A DNA stretch of 64,000 bases from Nannocystis sp. RBIL2 (GCF_026626745.1 NZ_JAPNJW010000001.1:4448001-4512000); one strand, 5' to 3'; positions 16,824 to 25,748 are shown, numbered from the stretch's first letter. Notes: a model not told the origin generated them from the letters alone. A program made the numbers and translations.

Positions 16824-18013
16824 GCCTGCCGGCCGCCCCCGGCCGCCCCGCTCGCTCTGCCCCCAAGCACATGTTCTCAAGAGCATGTCCCGCGGGACCT
16901 GTCCGCACGGACATCCGCCCACGTCCCGCGACGTCTGCCTCCGCGAGCGCATGCGGACCTGTCCCTCCGACCATCCGCCCGCTGCCCGCGACGTCTGCCT
17001 CCGCGAGCACATGCCCCCGAGGACCTGTCCCTCGGATCATCCTCGCGCTCTCCGCCGAACCCGCGAGCGCGAGGCCTGCCCCTCCGGCTCTCCGCCCGCT
17101 CTTCGCCGCGATCCTGTCCCTCGGGGCATGTACTTCGAGCCCTGTCCCTTCCGACAGCCCCGGCGCGCCCGCACCTGCCCCCGCCCCGGTCACGGACGTC
17201 GCCGCCGAGTGCCCGGAGTTCGCCGCCACCCCCAGCCCCGGCGCCCTCACCCCGCCGGAGATCGTCGAGGCCTCGGGCCTGGCGGCGAGTCGGCGCAACC
17301 CCGGCGTGCTGTGGACCCACAACGACTCCGACGCCGGCGGCCCGCTGGTCTACGCCTTCGCCCTCGACGGCGCGCGCGACCTCGGTCGCTGGCGGCTCGA
17401 CGGCGCCGAGGTCCATGACTGGGAGGACATGGCCATCGGGCCAGGCAAGGACGGCGGCGACGCCCTCTACGTCGGCGACATCGGCGACAACCAGCGGAAG
17501 CGCCGCCAGGTCGTCGTCTACCGCGTCGCCGAGCCGGCCGTCGACCTCGCCGCCGCGCCCGCCGAGCACCGCCTGCCCGGCGTCGAGCGGCTGGTCTTCA
17601 CCTATCCGGGCGGCCAGGCCCACAACGCCGAGACGTTGCTCGTCGACCCTGTCCGCGGGGACATGTGCATCGTCACCAAGAGCCGCGGCGGCTCGGCAGT
17701 GTTCTGCGCCGCGGCCCCGCTGACCTCCGGCGAGCTGACCGCCGCCGGCGAGCTCGGCGTCCTCGGCCTCGTCACCGGCGGCGCAGTCAGCCGCGACGGC
17801 ACCCTGGTCGCCCTGCGCACCTACCTCGCCGCCCGCGTGTGGCGCCGCGACTCGTCGCGCCCGCTCTCCGAGGCCTTCCGCAGCCCCGACTGCGACCTAC
17901 CGCTCGTGCTCGAGCGCCAGGGCGAAGCCCTCACCTTCGCCGCCGACGACCGCGGCTACTACACCGTCAGCGAGGGCGCCGCCCCGACCCTCCACGCCTA
18001 CGCACGCCGCTGA
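16820..18013 (+). CDS. Lipoprotein with beta-propeller-like domain and palindrome-built N-terminus
   Basis: 397 residues, translationally coupled to the kinase-like gene. The folded part begins near residue 145 (EASGLAASRRNPGVLWTHND, then DWEDMAIGPG and GDIGDN) and resembles a family of secreted proteins with a propeller-like repeat; function unknown. The first 95 residues are odd: they are encoded by a run of palindrome copies and a 60-bp tandem repeat (TSASAS repeats). The only lipobox-like sequence, LSLGAC, lies at about residue 95-101 and is itself encoded by a palindrome copy (17114-17128). Either translation starts later than 16820, or the signal sequence has been displaced by repeat growth. 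The palindrome at 17650-17664 is also in frame. Confidence 0.72.
   Translation: MSLPAAPGRPARSAPKHMFSRACPAGPVRTDIRPRPATSASASACGPVPPTIRPLPATSASASTCPRGPVPRIILALSAEPASARPAPPALRPLFAAILSLGACTSSPVPSDSPGAPAPAPAPVTDVAAECPEFAATPSPGALTPPEIVEASGLAASRRNPGVLWTHNDSDAGGPLVYAFALDGARDLGRWRLDGAEVHDWEDMAIGPGKDGGDALYVGDIGDNQRKRRQVVVYRVAEPAVDLAAAPAEHRLPGVERLVFTYPGGQAHNAETLLVDPVRGDMCIVTKSRGGSAVFCAAAPLTSGELTAAGELGVLGLVTGGAVSRDGTLVALRTYLAARVWRRDSSRPLSEAFRSPDCDLPLVLERQGEALTFAADDRGYYTVSEGAAPTLHAYARR
16868..17157. repeat. Dense cluster of palindromes and 60-bp tandem repeat
   Basis: At least six palindrome copies (for example at 16868-16890, 16910-16923, 17114-17128 and 17142-17157) are interleaved with a 60-bp unit. 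In the two copies of that unit, CCCGCGACGTCTGCCTCCGC recurs exactly at about 16925 and 16985. The whole cluster is inside an open reading frame. Confidence 0.85.
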
Positions 18014-18141
18014 CTCACAACTTCCATCAACCAGCCTCGCGCGCGCACTACCCAAGCACCGCTCTCGCCGCCGCTCGGCTCGCGGCCCACCATCCATCAA
18101 CCTCGCTCGCGCCCGCCCCCCGCGCCGCCCGGATCTCTCTT

Positions 18142-18597
18142 CTAGAAGTACTGGATCACGATCCGCTGGATCGCCCCGTCGGCGCCGACGCTGAACTTCG
18201 CGTCGCGGTACTTCGGCGGCCCGAGTCGGCCCTTGGCGTTGTTCGAGGCCGCGTATCCCTCCTTGGGGATCCCGACCCAGGTCGTGTCCATCGCGTTGTT
18301 GCCGTTCTCGTCGTGGACGATGGCGAACGCGTACTCGCCGGCCGGCACCGCCATGTCGACGCGCGCCTGTCCTCGCGCCACTCGGGCGACCGCCGTTTTC
18401 CACGCCTTGCTCGGGTCGCCGGGGAAGCCGGCCTCGCCGCGGAACACTGCTATCAGCACCTGCCCGTCGTCATTGCGGAACCCGCTCATGCGGATCGACA
18501 GCTCGGCGTCGGCGTCGGCGTCGGCGTCGGCCGGCGCCGCGGCGGCGAGCCCGGCAGTGAGCGCGAGGATGAACGTGTTCAGGCTTTGTGCCAGCAT
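18142..18597 (-). CDS. DUF2141 family secreted protein
   Basis: 151 residues. The signal peptide ends around AAAAPADA; a short Asp-Ala repeat (DADADADA) follows. The mature domain matches DUF2141 as I know it: GQVLIAVFRGEAGFP, VPAGEYAFAIVHDENGNNAMDT, GIPKEGYAASNNA. The domain is a small beta-sandwich of unknown function in the periplasm or outside the cell. It is transcribed away from the B12-domain regulator, sharing a 132-nt divergent intergenic region with an operator-like inverted repeat, so it may be that regulator's target. Confidence 0.85.
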   Translation of the reverse strand: MLAQSLNTFILALTAGLAAAAPADADADADAELSIRMSGFRNDDGQVLIAVFRGEAGFPGDPSKAWKTAVARVARGQARVDMAVPAGEYAFAIVHDENGNNAMDTTWVGIPKEGYAASNNAKGRLGPPKYRDAKFSVGADGAIQRIVIQYF

Positions 18598-18669
18598 GAG
18601 GGACCACGATCGCAGGCAGGAGATGGCGCCGCAAGCGGTTGCAGGGCGCCCTGGATCGCAGTATACAAA

Positions 18670-18703
18670 CTTTGCGAAGAGTTGCGAGCAACCTTCCGCA
18701 AGG
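18670..18703. promoter_or_regulatory. Operator-like inverted repeat before the CarH-like gene
   Basis: Two 16-nt arms (18670-18685 and 18688-18703) are reverse complements at 12 of 16 positions around a central GA. Each arm carries a TTGCG/CGCAA-type half site, and TTGCGA is repeated within the left arm. It lies 26 nt before the regulator's GTG and between two divergent genes, the expected place for a MerR-family operator. Confidence 0.55.
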
Positions 18704-18729
18704 TCTGAACCTTCTTCGCCTTCGACGCT

Positions 18730-19644
18730 GTGAGTACCGGACGATATCGCATCCAGTCGGTGGCCGAGATGACCGGTGTGTCGGCGGCCACACTCCGCGC
18801 GTGGGAGCGCCGCTACGGCCTCCCTGCTCCCCGCCGTTCGTCGTCAGCCTACCGCCTCTACAGCGACCGCGACGTCGAGCGGATCCGCCGCGTCCGTGAG
18901 CTGTGCGAGGCGGGCATGGCGCCGTCCGAAGCCGCGCGCACCGTGCTGGCGACCGACGACGAGACCGCCGTCGCCGCGCGCGTCGAGGCCGACAACGACG
19001 AGCTCGCCGTGCAGCGGATCCTCGAGGCCGTCGACCACTTCGACCCCGACCGCATCGAGGCCGCGGTCAAGAGCTCCCTGTTCCTCGGCCCCGCGGTCAC
19101 CGTGTTCGAGCGCGTGTTCAGCCCGGCGCTGGTGCAGATCGGCGAGCGCTGGGCCCAGGGCAGCGTCAGCGTCGCGCAGGAGCACCTGGCCGCCGAGATC
19201 CTCGGCAACACCATGCGCTTCCTGCTGCGCCTCGTGCAGCCCGAGCACGCGCGCCGGCAGGTCGTCCTGGCCTGCTTCGCCGACGAGGAGCACACCGGCC
19301 CGCTCTACGGCGTGGGCCTGCGCCTGGCCACGTGGAGCATCAAGTCGATCGTCCTCGGCGCCCGCACCCCGCCCGAGGCCATGCGCCACATGATCGACCA
19401 GCTGCACCCCGACATCGTCGGCCTGTCCGCGACCGTCACCCCCGCCCCCGACCGCCTGCAGGTCCTCCTCGACGGCTACGCCGAGGCCTGCGGCTCGACC
19501 CCCTGGATCGTCGGCGGCATCGCAGCCGAGGCCATGCGCGAGCCCATCCTCGCCCGCGGCGGCCACATCGCCCCGACCACCAGAGAGCAGCTCCACGAGC
19601 TCATTCAAAACCTCTGCCCGCTGGAGTCCGCCACCGGCGATTGA
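18730..19644 (+). CDS. MerR-family regulator with B12-binding domain (CarH/LitR-like)
   Basis: 304 residues starting at GTG 18730. An N-terminal MerR winged-helix domain (YRIQSVAEMTGVSAATLRAWERRYGLPAP) is followed by a helical bundle with RWAQGSVSVAQEHLAAE and a Rossmann-like cobalamin domain (VVLACFADEEHTGPLYGVGL ... IVGLSATVTP ... WIVGGIAA). CarH proteins repress light-induced genes in the dark when bound to adenosylcobalamin. The cobalamin His motif here reads EEHTGPL rather than the usual ExHxxG spacing, so cofactor binding needs confirmation. The adjacent inverted repeat and divergent DUF2141 gene are the likely local targets. Confidence 0.88.
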   Translation: MSTGRYRIQSVAEMTGVSAATLRAWERRYGLPAPRRSSSAYRLYSDRDVERIRRVRELCEAGMAPSEAARTVLATDDETAVAARVEADNDELAVQRILEAVDHFDPDRIEAAVKSSLFLGPAVTVFERVFSPALVQIGERWAQGSVSVAQEHLAAEILGNTMRFLLRLVQPEHARRQVVLACFADEEHTGPLYGVGLRLATWSIKSIVLGARTPPEAMRHMIDQLHPDIVGLSATVTPAPDRLQVLLDGYAEACGSTPWIVGGIAAEAMREPILARGGHIAPTTREQLHELIQNLCPLESATGD

Positions 19645-19718
19645 TACTTCGAGGCCTTCGAGACACGCTCGGATCTCCCTTTGACAACGCCGGCGGCGCG
19701 CGTCAAAACCGCTCGACG

Positions 19719-20597
19719 ATGTCGCCTCGCCGCTTCGCCCCCGCCCTGTTCGTCGCCCTCGCGCTGGCCTGCACTCGCAGCGGTGAGAGTGCCCCGCCGC
19801 CGGTCGACACGCCGCCGCCCGAGCCCCCCGCGGTGGCCGCCGAGATCGCCCCGGAGCCCGCGCCCGAGGCCCCGCCCGAGCCCGAGGCACCGCCCGCGCC
19901 CACGCTCGACCTGCTCGCCACTGCCAGCGAGGCCGGCGGCGTCACCACCTTCCTCTCGGCCGTCGACGTCGCCGGCCTGCGCGAGACCTTGCAGGGCCCC
20001 GGTCCCTTCACGATCTTCGCCCCCAGCGACAAGGCCTTCGCTGCCCTCCCCAAGGGCGAGCTCGACCGCCTGCTCAAGAACAAGAAGAAGCTCGCCGCCC
20101 TGCTGCAGCACCACGTCGTCGCCGGCCCGCCGCTGCCGAGCAAGGCCTACCCCTCGGCGGTCGCGCCCGCGGCCGATCCCGCCGTCCCCGAGCAGCCCGC
20201 TCCCGACACCCCACCGCCCGTCCTCACCACCCTCGCCGGCGCCGCCTTGCCGCCCCTGCCCGCGCTGGTCCGCGCCGACATTCAGGCCACCAACGGCGTC
20301 CTCCACGTGATCGACGCCGTCCTGCCCGCCCCCGGCAAGACCAAGCCCGTCAAGCCCGCCCCCGCGAGCAAGCCCGCGAGCAACCCCACCGAGCCCGCGC
20401 CCGCCGCGAGCAAGCCCACCGAGCCCGCGAGCAAGCCCACCAAGCCCGGCGAGCCCACGACCAAGCCCGCCGAGCCCGCGACCAAGCCCACCAAGCCCGG
20501 CGAGCCCACGACCAAGCCCGCCGAGCCCGCGACCAAGCCCGCGAGCAAGCCTGCCGGCTCCGCCCCCGCCAAGGCCGCCGAGCCGCCGACCCCCTAG
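19719..20597 (+). CDS. Fasciclin (FAS1) domain lipoprotein
   Basis: 292 residues. Lipobox LALAC gives a lipid-anchored protein. After a Pro/Glu linker comes one FAS1 domain (about 65-205) with the typical GPFTIFAPSDKAFAALP, LLQHHVV and NGVLHVIDAVLPAP; a Pro-rich loop interrupts it at about residues 145-170. The C-terminal 85 residues are Lys-Pro-Thr/Glu repeats (KPTKPGEPTTKPAEPAT) and are probably extended and wall- or surface-contacting. FAS1 domains mediate adhesion. It converges with the transporter gene across a palindrome cluster. Confidence 0.88.
   Translation: MSPRRFAPALFVALALACTRSGESAPPPVDTPPPEPPAVAAEIAPEPAPEAPPEPEAPPAPTLDLLATASEAGGVTTFLSAVDVAGLRETLQGPGPFTIFAPSDKAFAALPKGELDRLLKNKKKLAALLQHHVVAGPPLPSKAYPSAVAPAADPAVPEQPAPDTPPPVLTTLAGAALPPLPALVRADIQATNGVLHVIDAVLPAPGKTKPVKPAPASKPASNPTEPAPAASKPTEPASKPTKPGEPTTKPAEPATKPTKPGEPTTKPAEPATKPASKPAGSAPAKAAEPPTP
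20436..20537 (+). repeat. 51-bp perfect tandem duplication in coding DNA
   Basis: 20436-20486 and 20487-20537 are identical and encode two copies of a 17-residue KPTKPGEPTTKPAEPAT-type unit at the end of the fasciclin lipoprotein. Exact identity implies a recent duplication, so length probably varies between strains. Confidence 0.9.
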
Positions 20598-20612
20598 CAT
20601 CTCCCCTCGATC

Positions 20613-20713
20613 GACATGCTCCTTCGGACATGCCCAAAAGCACATGTCCGAAAGCACCTGTCATCGCGCCGCTCCGCGGCCTCGCCCGAGGACATGTCCC
20701 TCAGGACATGTCC
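20613..20713. repeat. Dispersed palindrome cluster
   Basis: Four elements in 100 bp: GACATGctccttcGGACATG (20613 on), a CATGTCCg copy at 20642, and two exact GGACATGTCC cores at 20690-20699 and 20704-20713 separated by 4 nt. It lies between convergent genes and may double as a terminator region. Confidence 0.85.
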
Positions 20714-20722
20714 ATTCTACAC

Positions 20723-21937
20723 TCATGGCACGTTCGCCAGCTCGGTCTCGCCGCGGCGGACCAGCCCGTAGTGCTGCACCGCCGGCAGCACCCCGATCGC
20801 GCACAGCACCGCCGCGAGCAGGAAGTGCGTCGTGTAGCCGAATTCTTCCGCCGAGAAGCCCGACAGCGCCGAGCCGAGGCCGGTGGCCAGCACCACCACG
20901 CTGGCCTGGATCGTGTAGTCCGTGCCGGCGGTCTGCGGGCGGGCCGCGTCCATCATCATCGTGAACAGCGCGACGGTGGCCATCCCGCTGGAAAAGTGTT
21001 CGAACGTGACCAGCGCGTACAGCACCCAGCTGTCGCGCCACCCCGCGGCCGGGATCGCGTACGACGCGACCGCCAGCGCCTGCACCGCCGCGAACACGAA
21101 CAGGCAACGGTAGCGGCCGTAGATGGCGACGAACGCACCGCCGACCATCGCCCCGACCAGGCTGGCGAGGAACCCGGCCGTCCCGGTCAGCCAGCCGATG
21201 TCGGTCAGGCCGAGGCCGATGTCGATGAAGAACGGGCGCAGCATATAGACCCCGAACGCCTCGCCGAGCTTGAACGCAGCGATCGCCGCCAGCCACGAGC
21301 CGACCCCTGGGCGGTGGAAGAACTCGGTGAACGCCGCCAGCCCCGGGCGCTCGCTCTGCTCTGGCCGCGGCTCGCCGCGGAACGCCGCGATCGGCAGCGT
21401 CGTGAGCGCGATCGCCCCGGCCATGCACTGGCACACGCGGGCCCAGCCGAGCCACGGATAGAGGATCAGCAGCACCCCGCCGCACAGGATCATCCCCAGG
21501 CGATAGGCCGCGACCTGCACCCCGTTGCCGAGCCCGCGCTCCGCGGGCGCGAGGATCGTCACCGCCAGCCCGTCGGTGGCGATGTCCTGCGTCGACGCCA
21601 GGAAGTTGAGCACCAGCACCCCGATCACCATCGCCTGCAGGTCGACCGTCGGCTCGACCAGCGACAGCGCCAGCAACGTGATGACCGTGAGGATCTGCAG
21701 CGGCACGATCCAGCTGCGCCGACGGCCGAAGCGATCGAGCCCGTGGCGGTCGACCAGCGGCGCCCACGCGAACTTCAGCGCCCACGGCAGCGCCAGCAGC
21801 GACGCCAGGCCCACGCCCTCGAGCGACACCCCTTGCTCGCGCAGCATCGCGGGCAAAAACTGCGAGAAGAACCCGTACGGCATCCCCTGCGCCAGGTAGA
21901 GCGATGCGAGCAGCGCGAGCTTGCCGGCGGACGTCAT
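20723..21937 (-). CDS. Major facilitator transporter, AmpG-like
   Basis: 404 residues and about 12 hydrophobic segments. The beginning (SLYLAQGMPYGFFSQFLPAMLREQG, LPWALKFAWAPLVDR) is typical of the AmpG/acetyl-CoA-transporter branch of the major facilitator superfamily. The AmpG relatives import muropeptides (GlcNAc-anhydroMurNAc peptides) for cell-wall recycling, or allied solutes. STQDIATDGLAV is another landmark of this branch. Met 21937 is chosen because similarity starts there; a longer start would add an Arg-rich non-conserved leader. No beta-lactamase or recycling gene is adjacent, so the substrate is not settled. Confidence 0.85.
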   Translation of the reverse strand: MTSAGKLALLASLYLAQGMPYGFFSQFLPAMLREQGVSLEGVGLASLLALPWALKFAWAPLVDRHGLDRFGRRRSWIVPLQILTVITLLALSLVEPTVDLQAMVIGVLVLNFLASTQDIATDGLAVTILAPAERGLGNGVQVAAYRLGMILCGGVLLILYPWLGWARVCQCMAGAIALTTLPIAAFRGEPRPEQSERPGLAAFTEFFHRPGVGSWLAAIAAFKLGEAFGVYMLRPFFIDIGLGLTDIGWLTGTAGFLASLVGAMVGGAFVAIYGRYRCLFVFAAVQALAVASYAIPAAGWRDSWVLYALVTFEHFSSGMATVALFTMMMDAARPQTAGTDYTIQASVVVLATGLGSALSGFSAEEFGYTTHFLLAAVLCAIGVLPAVQHYGLVRRGETELANVP

Positions 21938-22092
21938 CGGGCCCGCGGACGATAGCGCACCGGGGCCGCCGCCGCACGCGCCTCGCTCGCCGCCCGCATT
22001 TGTCGGCGCACATCGCGACGCGCGCATCACGGTGCGTCCGCGACTTCGCATCGGCGGCCGCTCACATGTCTCTTCGGTCATCCCGTGTTCGC

Positions 22093-22121
22093 TTGACGCT
22101 CGCGCGCGCCCGGGCGATGGT
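22093..22121 (+). promoter_or_regulatory. Candidate promoter of FG-GAP lipoprotein gene
   Basis: TTGACG (22093-22098), a 17-nt spacer and GATGGT (22116-22121), then only 6 nt to the ATG at 22128. Spacing is ideal for a housekeeping promoter and implies a leaderless transcript. Confidence 0.55.
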
Positions 22122-22127
22122 CCTCCG

Positions 22128-24608
22128 ATGAAACGCGCCTACGCCTTGCCTTGCACGCTCGTCCTCGCGCTCGCCGGTTGCGGCGACAACGGGCGCCCGG
22201 CCGACGACGGCACCGCCACGCTCCCGACCTCGACCACGCCGAACCTCACCGAGCCGACTGGCACCACCGACCCGTCGACCGGCACCACCGCGCCGACCAC
22301 CACCGACCCGACGACGAGCACCACCACCGGCGGCCAGGGCACGGGCGAGGCGGGCGAGCCCTGTGGCGTCAGCGCGGAGTGCAAGCCCGGCCTCGTGTGC
22401 GCCGGCGGCGAGTGTGCCCCGGGCGAAGGCGAGTGTCAGACCGACGACGACTGCAACGGCGACACCTACTGCTGCGCCGACGGCTGCCTCCCGGTCGGCG
22501 AGAGCCCGCCCGTGTGCATCCCGTACGGGTTCGATCCGAACCAGTGGAGCAACGACGAGTGCGTCGGCGACGTCACCATCGGCCTGTTCGAGCCGGCGGT
22601 GCAGTGCGAGTGGACCGCCCCGCCCGACGGCGACCCGTACCCCAATCACAAGTCGGTGCTCACGACCCCGCTGATCTTCGACCTCCCGCACGGCAGCAAC
22701 GTCGAGTTCCCGCAGGCCGAGATCGTCATCGTCACCTACAACTACACCGACGGCGGCGAGCCGGCCGGCTGGGGCTCCGACCCCAACTACTACGGCGTCA
22801 TCCGCGTGCTCGACGGCACCACCTGCGAGCTGATCGAGTCGATCGACGACCCCGCCAACCGCATCATCGCCGCCAGCCCGCCGGCCATCGGCGACATTGA
22901 CGGCGACGGCCTGGCCGAGATCGTCACCCACCGCGCGGTGTCCGGCACGATCGCCTTCGGCTGGGACGTCGCGCTCCAGAAGTACGTCACCAAGTGGGTC
23001 GCCACCGGCACCGACTACAGCATGACCACCCGCTGGGACGGCCCCTCGCTGCACGACCTCGACGACGACGGCGTCGCCGAGGTCATCACCGGCAGCGAGG
23101 TCTACGACGGCGCCACCGGCACCCGCCTCAACCCCGGCCAGGTCGTGCCCGGCGCCGGCGCCAACCGCTTCTCCGTGATCGGCGACCTCGACCAGGACGG
23201 CGCGGCCGAGCTGGTCGGCGCCGGCGTGTGGCGCTGGAACGTCGGCACCAACACCTGGGACATGGCCTGGCCCGGCGACCCTGACGGCGGCGCGCACTAC
23301 GGCTTCGCCGACTTCGGCACCCCCGGCCCCGACCCCGCCAGCTTCAACGGCACCGCGCTCGACGGCCGCGCCGAGCTCGTCAGCGTCACCGGCGGCGTGG
23401 TCGAGCTCTACACCCTCGAGGGCCAGCTGATCTTCGCCGCTACCACCGACCTCGGCAGCGGCGGCCCGCCGACCATCGGCGACTTCGACGCCGACGGCTT
23501 CCCCGAGATCGCCAGCGCCGGCGGCAAGGCCTTCAGCATCTACGACCTCGACTGCAAGGACGGCATGGCGCCCGGCTGCGTCGCCCCGTGGATCCGCTGG
23601 TCGCAGGCGTCGCAGGACCTGTCGTCGCAGAACACCGGCTCGTCGATCTTCGACTTCGAGGGCGACGGCGCCGCCGAGGCCGTCTACGCCGACGAGTGCT
23701 TCCTCCGCGTCTACGCCGGCGCCACCGGCGAGGTCCTCTACTCGACCTTCCGCACCTCGTGCACCTGGTACGAGAACCCCGTGGTCGGCGACCCCGACTA
23801 CGACCAGAACACCGAGATCCTGGTCGGCTCGAACGACAACTGCAGCGTCGTCTGCCCCGACATCGACCCGATCCACCGCGGCCTGCGCTGCGAGACCGGC
23901 GAGGAGTGCGGCGAGCCGTTCATCTGCGACGCCGGCTTCTGCCGCTGCAGCGACGACACCCAGTGCGTCGGCGGCCACGCCTGCACCGAGCCGCTCGCGG
24001 GCACCCCGGGCGCCGGCAACGTGTGCCGCGCCGTCCACCCCCCGGGCGTCGGCCTCACCGGCCTGCGTGTCCTTCGGGACAGGCTCGACCGCTGGGCCTC
24101 GTCGCGCCCGCTGTGGAACCAGCACGCCTACTCGGTCACCAACGTCGACGACGACGGCGGCATCCCGGCCACCTCGCAGTGGCAGGCCAACTTCCTCCAG
24201 CCCGACCTCAACAACTACCGCCAGAACCGCCAGGGCGACACCCCGCCGGCCGCGCTGCCCGACATCACCGGCAAGCTGGGCGACCAGAGCTGCATGGGCA
24301 AGGACGGCAAGGTGGTCCTGACGAGCACAGTCTGCAACCGCGGCAAGAAGGCCGTGGGCGCCAACCTGCCCGCCACCTTCTACCTCGGCGACCCGGCCGA
24401 CGGCATGGTCCTGTGCGTCGCCTACACCTCGGAGCCGGTGCCGGTCGAGGAGTGCCGCGACGTCTCGTGCGCCATCGACGACACCGTCAACGGCACCGTC
24501 ACCGTGGTCGTCGACGACGACGGCCAGGGCGGCGAGTTCGCCCTCGAGTGCTTCGAGAACAACAACAGCGACGCCATCCAGATCAAGGACTGCAGCCCCG
24601 TCGGCTGA
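22128..24608 (+). CDS. Large lipoprotein with FG-GAP/VCBS-type repeats
   Basis: 826 residues. Lipobox LALAGC; then a Thr/Ser/Pro linker (about 30-75), a Cys-rich module (CGVSAECKPGLVCAGGEC; CQTDDDCNGDTYCC), and a long propeller region with repeated IGDIDGDGLAEIV, HDLDDDGVAEVI, IGDLDQDGAAELV, IGDFDADGFPEIA and DFEGDGAAEAVY motifs, which are calcium-binding FG-GAP blades. A second Cys-rich stretch and a C-terminal beta domain follow. It is probably a surface-exposed adhesin- or scaffold-like protein; no catalytic motif is seen. A palindrome copy at 24068-24081 is read in frame as GLRVLRDRL. Confidence 0.88.
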   Translation: MKRAYALPCTLVLALAGCGDNGRPADDGTATLPTSTTPNLTEPTGTTDPSTGTTAPTTTDPTTSTTTGGQGTGEAGEPCGVSAECKPGLVCAGGECAPGEGECQTDDDCNGDTYCCADGCLPVGESPPVCIPYGFDPNQWSNDECVGDVTIGLFEPAVQCEWTAPPDGDPYPNHKSVLTTPLIFDLPHGSNVEFPQAEIVIVTYNYTDGGEPAGWGSDPNYYGVIRVLDGTTCELIESIDDPANRIIAASPPAIGDIDGDGLAEIVTHRAVSGTIAFGWDVALQKYVTKWVATGTDYSMTTRWDGPSLHDLDDDGVAEVITGSEVYDGATGTRLNPGQVVPGAGANRFSVIGDLDQDGAAELVGAGVWRWNVGTNTWDMAWPGDPDGGAHYGFADFGTPGPDPASFNGTALDGRAELVSVTGGVVELYTLEGQLIFAATTDLGSGGPPTIGDFDADGFPEIASAGGKAFSIYDLDCKDGMAPGCVAPWIRWSQASQDLSSQNTGSSIFDFEGDGAAEAVYADECFLRVYAGATGEVLYSTFRTSCTWYENPVVGDPDYDQNTEILVGSNDNCSVVCPDIDPIHRGLRCETGEECGEPFICDAGFCRCSDDTQCVGGHACTEPLAGTPGAGNVCRAVHPPGVGLTGLRVLRDRLDRWASSRPLWNQHAYSVTNVDDDGGIPATSQWQANFLQPDLNNYRQNRQGDTPPAALPDITGKLGDQSCMGKDGKVVLTSTVCNRGKKAVGANLPATFYLGDPADGMVLCVAYTSEPVPVEECRDVSCAIDDTVNGTVTVVVDDDGQGGEFALECFENNNSDAIQIKDCSPVG

Positions 24609-24681
24609 GCGCCGCCCCGCCCGTGAAAAACCGCGCTCGCCGCTTGCCTGCGCCGCTCTGGGCAGGCCCGCGGCGAGCGCC

Positions 24682-24687
24682 TAGACT
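24682..24687 (+). promoter_or_regulatory. Candidate -10 element, leaderless, duplicated with gene
   Basis: TAGACT lies 6 nt before the GTG at 24694. The segment 24620-24696 is repeated with high identity at 25844-25919 in front of the paralogous gene, including TAGACT at 25905-25910, again 6 nt from GTG. Confidence 0.55.
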
Positions 24688-24693
24688 CGGCGC

Positions 24694-25713
24694 GTGCTGC
24701 CCTTCGTCCCGCGGCTCGCCGTCGCCCTGCTCCTGCTCCCCGGCTGCTTCAACCCCACCGGCGCCACCTCGACCGGCTCGAGCGACCCCGGCCCCGTCAG
24801 CGAGACCGACGCGACGACGACATCGACCTCGACCGGCAACACCACCCCGCCGACGACGCTGCCGTCGATGACCGAGCCGACCACCGAGTCGGTGAGCACC
24901 GTCGAGCCCGTCACCAGCACCATGGTCCCCCCGGCCTCCTGCGGCGACGGCGAGGTCGACGGCGGCGAGGAGTGCGACGACGGCAACAACGACAACACCG
25001 ACGATTGCCTCGACAGCTGCACGATCGCCGTCTGCGGCGACGGCTTTGTCCACGCCAAGCTCGAGCTCTGCGACGCCGGCCTCGACAACGCCGAAGACGC
25101 CCCCTGCACCCTCGAGTGCCGCCCCGCCGCCTGCGGCGACAAGAAGGTGTGCCCCGCCTGCGGCGAGGAGTGCGACGGCGGCCTCTGCGACGACGACTGC
25201 ACCTTCAAGCAGCGCTACGTGTTCGTCACCAGCGACCTCTTTCAAGGCAGCCTGGTCGGCGGCCTCCAGGGCGCCGACGAGCGGTGCGCGCAGGCGGCCG
25301 GCGGCATCGATCTGCTGACCGGTCGCCAGTTCGTCGCCTGGCTCAGCAGCAGCGGGGTCGACGCGAAGACGCGGATCGGGGTGACGGACGACCCCTACGT
25401 GCGCATCGACGGCCAGACGCTCGCCGTCGGCACGGCGGACTTCCTCGACATCACGACGCCGATGATGGTCCCCATCGACCTCAACGAGAACAGCTTGATG
25501 GTGACGACCGACCTGGTGGCGTGGACCGGCACCCAGCCCGACGGCCTCAAGTCCAACGCGTCCGAGATGTGCGGCGACTGGCAGTCCGGCGAGGGTACCG
25601 GCCGCAAGGGCACCCTCAGCGAGACCGGCGTGCTCTGGACCGACGACGGCACGATCGGCTGCAACGAGGTCGCCCGCCTCTACTGCGTCCAGGTCGCGCC
25701 ACCCTCGCGTTGA
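24694..25713 (+). CDS. DUF4215-type Cys-rich lipoprotein, copy 1
   Basis: 339 residues. Lipobox LLPGC, Thr/Ser/Pro linker (about 25-85), then a myxobacterial cysteine-rich repeat region: CGDGEVDGGEECDDGN, DDCLDSC, CGDGFVHAKLELCDAG and CGEECDGG. The C-terminal domain (about 175-339: YVFVTSDLFQG, LQGADERCAQAA, FVAWLSSS, WTDDGTIGCNEVARLYCV) resembles the DUF1554/lectin-like fold found after these repeats. It is presumably exposed at the cell surface. It is a tandem paralogue of the next gene, duplicated together with its promoter region. Confidence 0.88.
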   Translation: MLPFVPRLAVALLLLPGCFNPTGATSTGSSDPGPVSETDATTTSTSTGNTTPPTTLPSMTEPTTESVSTVEPVTSTMVPPASCGDGEVDGGEECDDGNNDNTDDCLDSCTIAVCGDGFVHAKLELCDAGLDNAEDAPCTLECRPAACGDKKVCPACGEECDGGLCDDDCTFKQRYVFVTSDLFQGSLVGGLQGADERCAQAAGGIDLLTGRQFVAWLSSSGVDAKTRIGVTDDPYVRIDGQTLAVGTADFLDITTPMMVPIDLNENSLMVTTDLVAWTGTQPDGLKSNASEMCGDWQSGEGTGRKGTLSETGVLWTDDGTIGCNEVARLYCVQVAPPSR

Positions 25714-25748
25714 CCCGCCGGCTCGGCCGCGCCGCGCCGCGCCGCAAT

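Noticed and set aside
16868..17157. Insertion sequence or transposon remnant
   Set aside because: No transposase fragment, terminal inverted repeats or target duplications; only short palindromes and a 60-bp tandem repeat.
18598..18729. Cobalamin riboswitch
   Set aside because: The regulator is B12-linked, but no conserved B12-box or riboswitch core is visible; the dyad looks like a protein operator.
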